Source: Anaeromyxobacter_A sp035636195
GTDB taxonomy: Bacteria > Myxococcota > Myxococcia > Myxococcales > Anaeromyxobacteraceae
Assembly: GCA_035636195.1 (NCBI GenBank)
Contig: DASPZP010000263.1
Span: 1-14,403 of the forward strand
Reading direction: 5' to 3'
DNA: 14,403 nt
The notes under the pieces were generated by a model, which ran no database searches, had not been told where the DNA came from, and saw nothing but the letters and a program-made list of their open reading frames with translations. The translations under genes were made by a program, and so were the position numbers. This document shows, piece after piece, positions 5,758 through 13,492 of the stretch. Each line of letters starts with the position of its first letter. Positions within the stretch are counted from its first letter, which is position 1.

Positions 5758-7194
5758 ATGGTGAACGATTACCGGTACGACGACCGGACCGTCCTGGGGT
5801 TCGTCCTCTCCTCCATCTTCTGGGGAGTGGTGGGCCTCCTCGTCGGGCTGCTCCTGGCGGTCCAGATGTTCGCTCCCGGCGCCAACGTCGCGCCATACCT
5901 CACCTTTGGACGGCTCCGCCCCGTCCACACGAACGGCCTGGGGTTCGGGCTCGGCCTCGGCGCGTTCCTCGGCCTCGGCTACTACATGGTGATGCGGCTC
6001 TGCCGCCGGCCGCTCGTCTTCCCGCGGCTGGCCCGCCTCCAGCTCTGGCTGTTCAACGCCGGCATCGCTGCCGCCGCGCTGTCGCTCATGATGGGCTACA
6101 CCCAGTCGCTCGAGTACGCCGAGCTGGAGTGGCCGCTCGACATCGCCATCGTCGTCCTGTGGGTGATGTTCGGGGTGAACGTCTTCGCGACCATCATCAA
6201 GCGGCGCGAGGAGCAGATGTTCGTCTCGCTCTGGTACATCCTCGCCACCGTCATCACGATCGCGGTGCTGTACATCGTGAACAACGCCGCCATCCCGGCC
6301 ACCTTCGGCAAGAGCTATCACCTCTATGCCGGCGTGAACTCGGCCAACGTCGAGTGGTGGTACGGCCACAACGTGGTGGGCTTCCTCTTCACGACGCCCA
6401 TCCTGGCCATGTTCTATTACTTCCTGCCCAAGTCGACCGGGCTGCCCGTCTTCAGCCACCGCCTCTCCATCGTCGCCTTCTGGTCGCTCATCTTCGGGTA
6501 CCTCTGGACGGGCGCGCACCACCTCGTCTACACGCCGCTGCCCACCTGGCTCCAGACGCTCGGGATCGTCTTCACGATGTTCCTCATCGCGCCGTCGTGG
6601 GGCTCGGTCGTGAACGGCTACTACACGCTCGGGCAGGACTGGAACCAGCTCCGCCAGAACTACCTCGCCAAGTTCTTCCTCCTCGGGATCACCTTCTACG
6701 GCCTGCAGACGGTGCAGGGGCCGACGCAGTCGCTGCGGGCCGTCTCCCAGCTCATCCACTTCACGGACTGGGTCCCCGGCCACGTGCACATGGGCACCAT
6801 GGGCTGGGTGACGATGGTGACCACGGCCTCGATCTACTACGTCGTGCCGAAGATCTACGGCACCACCATCTTCAGCGAGAAGCTCGCCAACGCGCACTTC
6901 TGGCTGGTGCTGGTGGGGCAGCTCATCTTCTCCGTCACGATGTGGATCACCGGCATCCAGCAGGGCGCCATGTGGAAGGCGATGGAGGGCGGCAAGCTCC
7001 GCTACACCTTCATGGAGGGGCTCGCCCGTAACTATCCGTACTACCACCTGCGCGCGCTCGGCGGCGTCGTCTTCATCGCAGGGATGCTCTGCTTCGTCTG
7101 GAACGTCCTGAAGACCCTCCAGAAGGGCAAGGCGCTCGAGAGGAGCAGGGCGCTCGATGCGGCGGTCGAGCCCGTCGCCGCGACCCAGGCCTAG
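5758..7194 (+). CDS. ccoN: cbb3-type cytochrome c oxidase subunit I (CcoN)
   Basis: This is the catalytic subunit of the high-affinity terminal oxidase, reducing O2 in the inner membrane with a low-spin haem b and a haem b3-CuB centre. The 478-aa protein has about 12 membrane segments. Visible ligands are His57 (RPVHTNG, haem b), His204 (WWYGHNVVGF, CuB), His254-His255 (GAHH, CuB), and His342 and His344 (VPGHVHMG, haems b3 and b). Tyr248 (IFGYLWTG) corresponds to the Tyr cross-linked to a CuB histidine. All sit three positions before the Pseudomonas stutzeri numbering I recall. The usual EGP glutamate of that region reads QGP (Gln320). I chose ATG 5758, which has GAGG six bases upstream, over an in-frame ATG/ACG-type extension from 5722. 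It is the first gene of the operon. Confidence 0.97.
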   Translation: MVNDYRYDDRTVLGFVLSSIFWGVVGLLVGLLLAVQMFAPGANVAPYLTFGRLRPVHTNGLGFGLGLGAFLGLGYYMVMRLCRRPLVFPRLARLQLWLFNAGIAAAALSLMMGYTQSLEYAELEWPLDIAIVVLWVMFGVNVFATIIKRREEQMFVSLWYILATVITIAVLYIVNNAAIPATFGKSYHLYAGVNSANVEWWYGHNVVGFLFTTPILAMFYYFLPKSTGLPVFSHRLSIVAFWSLIFGYLWTGAHHLVYTPLPTWLQTLGIVFTMFLIAPSWGSVVNGYYTLGQDWNQLRQNYLAKFFLLGITFYGLQTVQGPTQSLRAVSQLIHFTDWVPGHVHMGTMGWVTMVTTASIYYVVPKIYGTTIFSEKLANAHFWLVLVGQLIFSVTMWITGIQQGAMWKAMEGGKLRYTFMEGLARNYPYYHLRALGGVVFIAGMLCFVWNVLKTLQKGKALERSRALDAAVEPVAATQA

Positions 7195-7204
7195 AGGGAG
7201 CGCC

Positions 7205-8161
7205 ATGAACGCGAACGCGATCTACACGAAGCCGGTCCTCTTCTCGGTGGCGGCGCTCGTCGCCATCCTGGTCGGCACCGTCGCCACCCTGTTCTACCCG
7301 ATGCTGAGGCAGGACATGCACCCGCGCCTCGAGGCCCTGCGGGCCTTCACGCCGCTCGAGCTGGCTGGCCGCGACATCTACCAGCGCGAGGGGTGCATGG
7401 GCTGCCACACGCAGACCGTGCGGCCGCTGGCGAGCGAGGTGGCGCGCTACGGCGACTACTCCAAGGCGGGCGAGTTCGCCTACGACCGTCCGCACCTCTG
7501 GGGCTCGAAGCGCACCGGGCCCGACCTGGCGCGCGAGGGAGGCCTCCGGCCCAACGACTGGCACGTGCGCCACTTCGAGAACCCGCGGGCCATCGTGCCG
7601 AAGTCGAACATGCCCTCCTACGCCTTCCTCTCCGGTGCGAAGCTCGACCCGCGGAGCGTGAAGGCGCACTACGCCGCGCTGGCGAGCGCCTATTCGCCGG
7701 GCGAGTTCTCCGCCAAGGACGAGGACTTCGCCGCGCTGGCGGGGAAGACCGAGACGGAAGCGCTGGTCGCCTACATGCAGTGGCTCGGGCACGCCGTCCC
7801 GCGCGCCTGCGCGGTGGGCGACCTCGCCGCCGCGAACCCGCTCGCCGGAAAGCCGCAGGCCATCGCGCGCGGGAAGGAGCTCTACGCCAATGACTGCGCG
7901 CAGTGCCACGGCGACGCGGGCGAGGGCATCCCGGGCGCCATCCCGAGCCTCGTCGACGACGAGTTCCTGGGGGTGAAGGGCGATCCGGCCGACGGCGCCT
8001 ACTTCGGGATCATCAGCTGCGGCAGCGCCGCCAAGAAGGCCATCGGGCGCGAGGGCAGCCCGGAGGGCGGCATGGCCGCCTTCGGCGGCCAGCTCTCGGA
8101 CGACGACGTCTGGTCGGTGGTCGCCTTCATCCGCGAGCAGCAGAAGCAGTCGAAGCACTAG
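7205..8161 (+). CDS. ccoO: Fused cbb3 oxidase subunit: CcoO plus CcoP-type cytochrome c domain
   Basis: This 318-aa membrane-anchored dihaem cytochrome c delivers electrons to CcoN. One membrane helix (about 11-31) is followed by a CcoO domain: haem motif CMGCH (Cys64, Cys67, His68), HTQTVRP, GEFAYDRPHLWGSKRTGPDL, and the axial Met136 in KSNMPSY. After about residue 215 comes a second cytochrome c domain with CAQCH (Cys231, Cys234, His235), a GGM Met290 likely as ligand, and the ending LSDDDVWSVVAFIRE, which is typical of CcoP. Ordinary CcoO is shorter and monohaem, so this is a fusion with half of CcoP. The start at 7205 has GGGAG just upstream, ten nt after the ccoN stop. The next gene encodes the remaining CcoP-like membrane part. 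Confidence 0.93.
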   Translation: MNANAIYTKPVLFSVAALVAILVGTVATLFYPMLRQDMHPRLEALRAFTPLELAGRDIYQREGCMGCHTQTVRPLASEVARYGDYSKAGEFAYDRPHLWGSKRTGPDLAREGGLRPNDWHVRHFENPRAIVPKSNMPSYAFLSGAKLDPRSVKAHYAALASAYSPGEFSAKDEDFAALAGKTETEALVAYMQWLGHAVPRACAVGDLAAANPLAGKPQAIARGKELYANDCAQCHGDAGEGIPGAIPSLVDDEFLGVKGDPADGAYFGIISCGSAAKKAIGREGSPEGGMAAFGGQLSDDDVWSVVAFIREQQKQSKH

Positions 8162-8170
8162 GAGGACGCC

Positions 8171-8464
8171 ATGACCAACTCCGACCTCGATGAGAGCCTG
8201 GACGCGCTCCAGAACAAGGCTACCGCGCACCACGTCCCGCTCGGCTGGTATCTCCTCCTCGCCGGCCTCGTCTCGTGGGGGCTCTACTACTTCTTCGCCT
8301 TCAGCCCGTGGTTCAGCGGCTGGGCGCAGGAGGACCAGCTGAAGGGCGGGACCGCGCTCGAGATCAGCGTGACGAGCACGATCGCGTACACCGCCATCCC
8401 GGCCACCGCGCTCGCGCTCCTGGCGTGGGGCATGTCGCGCCGGCGCACGAAGGCCCCGAAGTGA
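8171..8464 (+). CDS. ccoP: Haem-less CcoP N-terminal-like membrane protein
   Basis: This 97-aa protein has two membrane segments (about 24-43 and 67-86) and no CxxCH motif. The N-terminal part, with HHVPLGWYLLLAGLVSWGLY and then FSGWAQEDQL, resembles the FixP_N membrane anchor that normally begins CcoP. The cytochrome domains of CcoP are missing, and one such domain is found fused to the preceding CcoO instead. It probably anchors or stabilises the oxidase complex. GGAGG lies six bases before the ATG, ten nt after the fusion gene. The symbol is used by position and homology to the N-terminus only. A lineage-specific small subunit is the alternative. Confidence 0.65.
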   Translation: MTNSDLDESLDALQNKATAHHVPLGWYLLLAGLVSWGLYYFFAFSPWFSGWAQEDQLKGGTALEISVTSTIAYTAIPATALALLAWGMSRRRTKAPK

Positions 8465-8613
8465 GCGGCGGGGCGCTCGCCTATCTGCTCTTCGGAGCCG
8501 TGCTGGTGGCGCTCTTCGCCGCCATCGTGGCGCACTACTACAGCCGGGGCAGGCGGGCGAAGGTGGAGCAGGCGAAGTACAAGATGCTCGAGGATGACGA
8601 CGAAGCGCGGTGA
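8461..8613 (+). CDS. ccoQ: CcoQ-like small oxidase subunit
   Basis: This 50-aa peptide has one membrane helix (about 6-24) followed by a basic stretch (YYSRGRRAK) and an acidic tail KYKMLEDDDEAR. Size, topology and place between the structural and assembly genes fit CcoQ/FixQ, which stabilises the CcoP-CcoN interaction. The GTG start at 8461 overlaps the stop of the previous gene, implying coupled translation. Its tail motif recurs in CcoS at the end of the operon. CcoQ sequences are poorly conserved, so the assignment rests mainly on size and context. Confidence 0.65.
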   Translation: MSGGALAYLLFGAVLVALFAAIVAHYYSRGRRAKVEQAKYKMLEDDDEAR

Positions 8614-9826
8614 GGTCTCGCGGCTACGGCCGTGGCGGCGCCTGGCCGAGCTGGCGCAGGCCGCCGTCGCGCTGAGCCTGCCGTTCCTGCGCGTGAATGG
8701 GGAGAGCGCGCTCCGCTTCGATCTCGCCTCGCTCCGCCTGCACGTCTTCGGGGCCACCCTCTGGATGGACGAGCTCTTCGTCGTCCTGGCCGCCACGCTC
8801 TTCGTCTGCTTCGCCTTCCTGCTCGTCACGGTCCTGTTCGGCCGGGTCTGGTGCGGCTGGGGCTGCCCGCAGACGGCGCTCGTCGATCTGAGCGGTTTCC
8901 TGGGCCGCGCCCGTGATCGGGGGGGATGGCGCCTCGGCGCCGCCTACGCCTCCATCGGGCTCGGCTCGGCGCTGGTGGCGGCCAACCTCACCTGGTACTT
9001 CGTCCCCCCGGGAGAGTTCCTGCGAGACCTCGCGTCGCTCTCGCTCGGGCCCACGCTGTCCGGGATCTGGTTCGCGCTCGCGGCGGTGCTCTTCGCCGAT
9101 CTCGCCTTCTGGCGGCATGGCTTCTGCGCCACCACCTGCCCTTACGCGAAGCTGCAAGGGGCGCTCCTCGACCGGCACGCGATGGTGGTCGCCTATGACG
9201 TCCGGCGCGACCAGGACTGCATCGACTGCAAGGCCTGCCTGCGGTGCTGCCCGGTCGGCATCGACATCCGGGACGGGCTGCAGTCCGCCTGCACCGCCTG
9301 CACCGAGTGCATCGACGCCTGCCGGCCCATCATGGCGCGGCTCCGCAAGCCGCCCGACCTCATCGGCTACTCCTTCGGCGTGGCCGGTACGCCGCGCCGG
9401 CTCCTGCGGCCCGCCTCGATCGCGCTCGGCATCCTGACCGTCGCCGCGCTGGGCCTGACAGCCGCGGTGGCTGCCGACCGGCAGCCGCTCGAGGTCACCC
9501 TCGCCGGCAGCGACTTCGCCCCGCGCCGCACGGCGGCGGGCGAGGTGTACAACGCGCTCACCCTCGCCCTGGAGAACCGCGGCCGCGCGCCGCTCGTGCT
9601 CGCGCTGTCCGTCTCGGTGCCGGGGGCGGTCGGAGCGACGTTCGAGCTGCGCCCCGACACGGTGAGGCTCGCGGCGGGCGAGCACCGACGGTTGAGGGTG
9701 ATGGCGGTCGGGCGCGGCCTGCCGCCGGGCGCCGCCAGCTTGCCGACACGGCTGAGCGCCACCTCCACGGACGGCGCAGGCGCCACGCGCGAGCTCACCC
9801 TCACCGTGCCTGAGGCGAGCCGGTGA
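8594..9826 (+). CDS. ccoG: cbb3 oxidase assembly protein CcoG (FixG/RdxA)
   Basis: CcoG is a membrane iron-sulfur protein reported to reduce Cu(II) for cbb3 assembly. This 410-aa copy has several membrane segments, the conserved WCGWGCPQ (residues 86-93), TCPYAKLQ (about 181-188), and two 4Fe-4S sets: Cys209, 212, 215, 219 (CIDCKACLRCCP) and Cys233, 236, 239, 243 (CTACTECIDAC). GIDIRDGLQ lies between the two sets. After a last helix near 275-293 the C-terminal 110 residues form the FixG Ig-like periplasmic domain. The ATG at 8594 lies inside ccoQ (20-nt overlap) with GAGG directly abutting it, an unusually tight spacing. No better in-frame ATG or GTG follows nearby. The stop overlaps the fixH-like GTG. 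Confidence 0.95.
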   Translation: MTTKRGEVSRLRPWRRLAELAQAAVALSLPFLRVNGESALRFDLASLRLHVFGATLWMDELFVVLAATLFVCFAFLLVTVLFGRVWCGWGCPQTALVDLSGFLGRARDRGGWRLGAAYASIGLGSALVAANLTWYFVPPGEFLRDLASLSLGPTLSGIWFALAAVLFADLAFWRHGFCATTCPYAKLQGALLDRHAMVVAYDVRRDQDCIDCKACLRCCPVGIDIRDGLQSACTACTECIDACRPIMARLRKPPDLIGYSFGVAGTPRRLLRPASIALGILTVAALGLTAAVAADRQPLEVTLAGSDFAPRRTAAGEVYNALTLALENRGRAPLVLALSVSVPGAVGATFELRPDTVRLAAGEHRRLRVMAVGRGLPPGAASLPTRLSATSTDGAGATRELTLTVPEASR

Positions 9827-10365
9827 AGCCCGTCATCGCGATCGTGTGCCTGCTCGGCTTCGGGGCAGTGGCGGGGGCGATCTGGGTGGGGCGCCACCTC
9901 GCCGAGCCGACGGTGGTGGCCGATCCGTACGAGGCGGGCCTCCACTACGACGAGGCGCACCACCAGCACGACGCCGCGGCGGTGGGGGCCCGCGCCGCGC
10001 CGACCTGCGACCTCGCGCAGGGACCCTGCGCACGCGCGGTGGACGGCGCGACGATCGTCCTCGAGATCTCGCCGCGGCCCGTGCGCGCCATGACCGACGT
10101 CACGTTCACGGTCGACGCGCGGCGCGGCGCCCTGCCGGTGTCCGACCACGTGGTCGAGGTCGCGCTCTCGATGCCGGGCATGTACATGGGGGCGAACCGG
10201 GTGCAGCTCGCGGCGCTCGGGGGTGGCCGGTACCAGGGACGAGGCGCGATCGTGCGCTGTCCGAGCGGAAAGCGTGCCTGGTCGGCAATCGTCAGCGTCG
10301 CCGCGCGTGAGCCGCGCACGTCTGCGTCCATCCGCGCCGATTTCAACTTCGACGTGGCGGATTGA
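9823..10365 (+). CDS. ccoH: FixH/CcoH-like oxidase assembly protein
   Basis: This 180-aa protein has a single N-terminal membrane helix (about 4-22) followed by ADPYEAGLHYDEA (about 33-45), the recognisable FixH-type opening. A His-rich stretch HHQH (46-49), a Cys pair Cys62/Cys69, and an Ig-like domain of FixH/YtkA type with LSMPGMYMG (Met117, Met120, Met122), Cys146 and Trp153 follow. FixH/CcoH is needed for cbb3 maturation in bacteria studied, and its exact role is not settled. The Met, His and Cys clusters would suit copper binding (inference). The GTG start at 9823 overlaps the ccoG stop, so translation is coupled. It sits three bases ahead of the next gene. Confidence 0.82.
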   Translation: MKPVIAIVCLLGFGAVAGAIWVGRHLAEPTVVADPYEAGLHYDEAHHQHDAAAVGARAAPTCDLAQGPCARAVDGATIVLEISPRPVRAMTDVTFTVDARRGALPVSDHVVEVALSMPGMYMGANRVQLAALGGGRYQGRGAIVRCPSGKRAWSAIVSVAAREPRTSASIRADFNFDVAD

Positions 10366-10368
10366 CCC

Positions 10369-11043
10369 ATGGCGCCGGATCTCGCGCTGGCCGTCACGAC
10401 CGGCCTGCTGGGCGGCTTCGGCCACTGCGCCGGGATGTGTGGGCCGCTCGTCGCCTCCATGGGCGTGACGGCTGCGCGAGGCGGGGCGCGCCGCGCCCTC
10501 GCAGGCCAGCTCCTCTACAACGCCGGACGCGTCACCACCTACGCCAGCCTCGGCGCGCTGATGGGGCTCACCGGCTCCTTCGTGAACACCGCAGGGCGGA
10601 TGGCGGGGCTGCAGAACGTGATCTCGGCGCTCGCCGGGGCCGTGATGGTGGCGATGGGGCTCGGCGCGGCGGGGTTCGTCCCGGCGGCGCGACGGCTCGA
10701 GGACCGCGTGGCGGGGCGCCTCTTCCGCGGCGTGCGGGCGCTCCTCGAGGGCGGCGGCACCGGGCGGTACTACGTGCTCGGGCTCTCCTTCGGATTCCTG
10801 CCGTGCGGACTGTCCTACTCGGCGTTCATGGGCGCGGCCGCGACCGGGGGGCTGCCGCAGGGGCTCCTCTTCGCGCTCGCCTTCGCCGTGGGCACCGTCC
10901 CGGCACTCCTCCTGGTCGGCGCCGGCGCGACGGTCGTCTCGGTGCGCCTGCGCGGCGTCCTGTACCGGCTGGGCGGGGTGGCCGTCGTGCTGGTGGGCCT
11001 CGTCTTCCTGGCGCGCGGATTGGGGCTCCATGCTCCGCTGTGA
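10369..11043 (+). CDS. TauE/SafE (DsbD_2-like) membrane protein of cbb3 cluster
   Basis: This 224-aa integral membrane protein has about six hydrophobic helices. The motifs GGFGHCAGMCGP (residues 15-26, His19, Cys20, Met23, Cys24) and SFGFLPCGLSY (140-150, Cys146) mark the branch usually labelled sulfite exporter TauE/SafE or DsbD_2. Members of this branch are common in fixGHIS-type operons between H and I. The conserved Cys/Met/His near the membrane suggests a thiol-redox or copper-handling role in oxidase assembly rather than sulfite export, but this is inference. The ATG lies three bases after the fixH-like stop, and the 3' end overlaps ccoI by 14 nt. Confidence 0.82.
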   Translation: MAPDLALAVTTGLLGGFGHCAGMCGPLVASMGVTAARGGARRALAGQLLYNAGRVTTYASLGALMGLTGSFVNTAGRMAGLQNVISALAGAVMVAMGLGAAGFVPAARRLEDRVAGRLFRGVRALLEGGGTGRYYVLGLSFGFLPCGLSYSAFMGAAATGGLPQGLLFALAFAVGTVPALLLVGAGATVVSVRLRGVLYRLGGVAVVLVGLVFLARGLGLHAPL

Positions 11044-13492
11044 GCACTGCCTGCTCCCGTTCCCGGAGCGGGAGGCGGTGCACGTCGGAGACCGGGTCTT
11101 CTGCTGCACCGGCTGCCGGGGGGTGTACCAGCTCATCTCGGCCGAGGGGCTGGGGAGCTTTTACCTGGGCCGGCGGTGGGACGAGCCGGGCCTGGCGGCG
11201 GATCCGGCGCGGCCCGTCGATGCCAGCGCCTTCCGGGAGGCGGTGCGCAGCGTCGAGGGCGGCCTGGCCGAGCTCGACGTCTACATCGACGGGATACGCT
11301 GCGCCTCCTGCGTCTGGCTCAACGAGCGGCTGCTGGCGCGGCTCCCCGGCGTCACCTCGGCGCGGGTGAACTACGCCACGCACCGCGCGCGTGTGCGCTT
11401 CGACCCGGCGGCCGCGCCGCTCGAGGCCGTGCTCTCCCGGATCCGGGCGGGGGGCTACGAGCCGAAGCCGTACTCCGAGAGCGAGCGGCAGAGGGCGCAG
11501 GACGCCGAGACGAAGGACCTCCTCGTCCGGCTCGGCACCGCCTTCTTCCTCGCCTCGCAGCTCATGATCTACTCGGCCGCGCTCTACGCGGGGTACTTCC
11601 AGGGCATGCAACCCGGGCTCCGGCGCGCGATGGAGGTCATCTCGCTCGGGCTCACGCTGCCGGTCTTCTTCTACGCCGGCGCGCCCTTCCTGCGCTCCGC
11701 CTGGCGCGGCCTGCGCGCGCGCCGGTTCAACATGGATTCACTCATCGTGCTGGGGTCGGGGGCGGCGCTCCTCTACAGCGTCCACCAGATGACCCGCGGC
11801 GGCGAGGTCTACTTCGACACCGCCGCCATGATCGTCACGCTCGTGCTGGCGGGGCGCTACGTCGAGGCGCGCGCGCGCGGCCGCGCCTCGGAGGCGGTGG
11901 CGCGGCTGGCGGGCCTCCTGCCGCGCGAGGCGCGCGTCCGATCTCCTTCTCCCTCGGGGGGACAGGGACGGGGGGAGGGCAGGGGAGAGGGTCAGGTCGC
12001 CATGGTCCCGCTCTCGGCCGTGGCCGTGGGCGATCTGGTGGAGGTGGTGCCCGGCGAGCGCGTGCCGCTCGACGGCGAGGTGGTGGAAGGTTCGTCGGAG
12101 GTGGACGAGGCGCTCGTCACCGGCGAGGCGCGCCCGGTGGCGAAGGGCCCGGGCGCGGGGGTCATCGGCGGCACGCTCAACTTGCACGGCGCGTTCACGT
12201 TCCGCGTCGGGCGGGTGGGCGAGGCGACCGTGCTGGCGGGGATCATGCGCGCGGTCGAGTCGGCCCAGGCCGACAAGCCGCGCTTGCAGGCGCTGGCGGA
12301 TCGGGTGACGGGCTGGTTCGTGCCCGCCGTGCTGGTGCTCGCGGCGGCGACGGTCGGCGTGCACCTGGCGCGCGGCGCGCCGGCGCAGCAGGCGCTCATG
12401 ACGGGGGTGGCGGTGCTCGTCATCGCCTGCCCGTGCAGCCTGGGGCTCGCCACGCCCATCGCCATCCTGCTCGCCAGCGGCGAGGCGTCCGGGCGCGGCC
12501 TGCTCGTCCGAAACGGCGACGTGCTGGAGCGCGCTGCGGCCGTGACCGAGGTGGTGCTCGACAAGACCGGCACGCTCACGCGTGGCAAGCCCGTCCTGCG
12601 CGAGGTGGTGTGCTGGCCGGGGGGCCACCTCGGTCGGGACGAGGTCGTCCGGCTCGCCGGCGCCGTGGAGGGGAAGTCGGAGCACAGCCTGGCCCGCGCG
12701 ATCACCCAGGCAGCGCGGGCGCTGTCCGGCCCCGGCCTCCACGTCTCGGAGTTCCGGGCCGTCCCGGGGCGGGGCGTGCGGGGGATCGCCGGCCGCTCGG
12801 TCGTGGTGGTCGGAAACGGCGCATTCCTCGAGGAGGAGGGCATTCCGGTTCCGCCGGAGGCGCAGCGCTCCGCCGCGCCGTTCGAGGCCGAGGGGGACAC
12901 CGTCCTCCACGCCGCGGTGGACGGCGAGCTCGCCGCGCTGCTCGTCGTCTCCGACGTCCTGCGCGACGAGGCCCCGGCGGCGCTCGCCGAGCTGCGCGCA
13001 CTGGGGCTGCGGCTCTCCATCGTCAGCGGGGACGGCGCCGCCACCACCGCCGCGGTCGCGCGGCGGGCGGGGGTGGAACGGGTGGTGGCGGGGGCGACGC
13101 CCGTCGCGAAGGAGCGCGAGCTGGCGCGCCTGCAAGGGGAGGGCGCCCGGGTGCTCATGATCGGCGACGGCCTCAACGACGCGCCGGCGCTCACCCGCGC
13201 GGCGGTAGGCGTCGCCATGGGCCGCGGCACCGACGTCACGCTGGAGAGCGCCGGGGCGGTGCTGGTGCGCGACGACCTGCGACTCGTGCCGGCGCTCGTG
13301 CGGCTGGGCCGCCGCACGACGCGCATCATCCGCCAGAACGTCTTCTGGGCCTTCTTCTACAACGTGGTCGCCATCCCGCTCGCCGTGGCGGGGCTCCTCC
13401 ACCCCATCGTCGCGGCGGGCTGCATGGCGGCCTCGTCGCTCTTCGTCATCGGGAACTCGCTCCGGGTGCGCACATGGACCTCGGCTTCCTGA
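11030..13492 (+). CDS. ccoI: Copper-translocating P1B-type ATPase CcoI (FixI)
   Basis: CcoI pumps copper across the inner membrane for cbb3 assembly. The 820-aa protein has an N-terminal Cys-rich metal-binding domain (Cys4, Cys7, then CCTGC at 25-29), an HMA domain with IRCASC (Cys91, Cys94), a TGE actuator motif at 364-366, the membrane metal site CPC at 467-469, phosphorylation Asp511 in DKTGTLT, SGD at 666-668, GDGLNDAP at 712-719, and the final helices with FFYN and MAASS. The nucleotide-binding SEHP motif reads SEHS (His552). Residues about 305-322 are a low-complexity Ser/Gly/Arg/Glu insert coded by a repeat. It overlaps the preceding gene by 14 nt and ccoS by 19 nt. Confidence 0.96.
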   Translation: MLRCEHCLLPFPEREAVHVGDRVFCCTGCRGVYQLISAEGLGSFYLGRRWDEPGLAADPARPVDASAFREAVRSVEGGLAELDVYIDGIRCASCVWLNERLLARLPGVTSARVNYATHRARVRFDPAAAPLEAVLSRIRAGGYEPKPYSESERQRAQDAETKDLLVRLGTAFFLASQLMIYSAALYAGYFQGMQPGLRRAMEVISLGLTLPVFFYAGAPFLRSAWRGLRARRFNMDSLIVLGSGAALLYSVHQMTRGGEVYFDTAAMIVTLVLAGRYVEARARGRASEAVARLAGLLPREARVRSPSPSGGQGRGEGRGEGQVAMVPLSAVAVGDLVEVVPGERVPLDGEVVEGSSEVDEALVTGEARPVAKGPGAGVIGGTLNLHGAFTFRVGRVGEATVLAGIMRAVESAQADKPRLQALADRVTGWFVPAVLVLAAATVGVHLARGAPAQQALMTGVAVLVIACPCSLGLATPIAILLASGEASGRGLLVRNGDVLERAAAVTEVVLDKTGTLTRGKPVLREVVCWPGGHLGRDEVVRLAGAVEGKSEHSLARAITQAARALSGPGLHVSEFRAVPGRGVRGIAGRSVVVVGNGAFLEEEGIPVPPEAQRSAAPFEAEGDTVLHAAVDGELAALLVVSDVLRDEAPAALAELRALGLRLSIVSGDGAATTAAVARRAGVERVVAGATPVAKERELARLQGEGARVLMIGDGLNDAPALTRAAVGVAMGRGTDVTLESAGAVLVRDDLRLVPALVRLGRRTTRIIRQNVFWAFFYNVVAIPLAVAGLLHPIVAAGCMAASSLFVIGNSLRVRTWTSAS
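11942..11995 (+). repeat. Dispersed-type GC repeat inserted in frame in ccoI
   Basis: This C-rich then G-rich stretch (TCTCCTTCTCCCTCGGGGG at its left end, GGGGAGAGGG near its right end) is unlike flanking coding DNA. It encodes a low-complexity run of about 18 residues just before the actuator domain (VPLSAVAVGDLVEV). A related C-rich/G-rich imperfect palindrome lies in the gap at 13922-13961. The insert keeps the reading frame. Confidence 0.55.

Noticed and set aside
5562..5759. N-terminal extension of the BioH-like protein to an ATG at 5759
   Set aside because: The extra 66 residues are not hydrolase-like, cover the predicted promoter and would overlap the ccoN start codon.
4821..7031. 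736-codon plus-strand open frame spanning bioH and ccoN
   Set aside because: It crosses two real genes in the wrong frame and strand, with Arg/Pro/His-rich composition typical of GC-rich shadow frames.
5713..7206. 497-codon open frame on the minus strand opposite ccoN
   Set aside because: It is antisense to a certain gene and its translation is low-complexity (Asp/Glu/Arg/His-rich) with no recognisable domain; GC-rich third positions keep such frames open.
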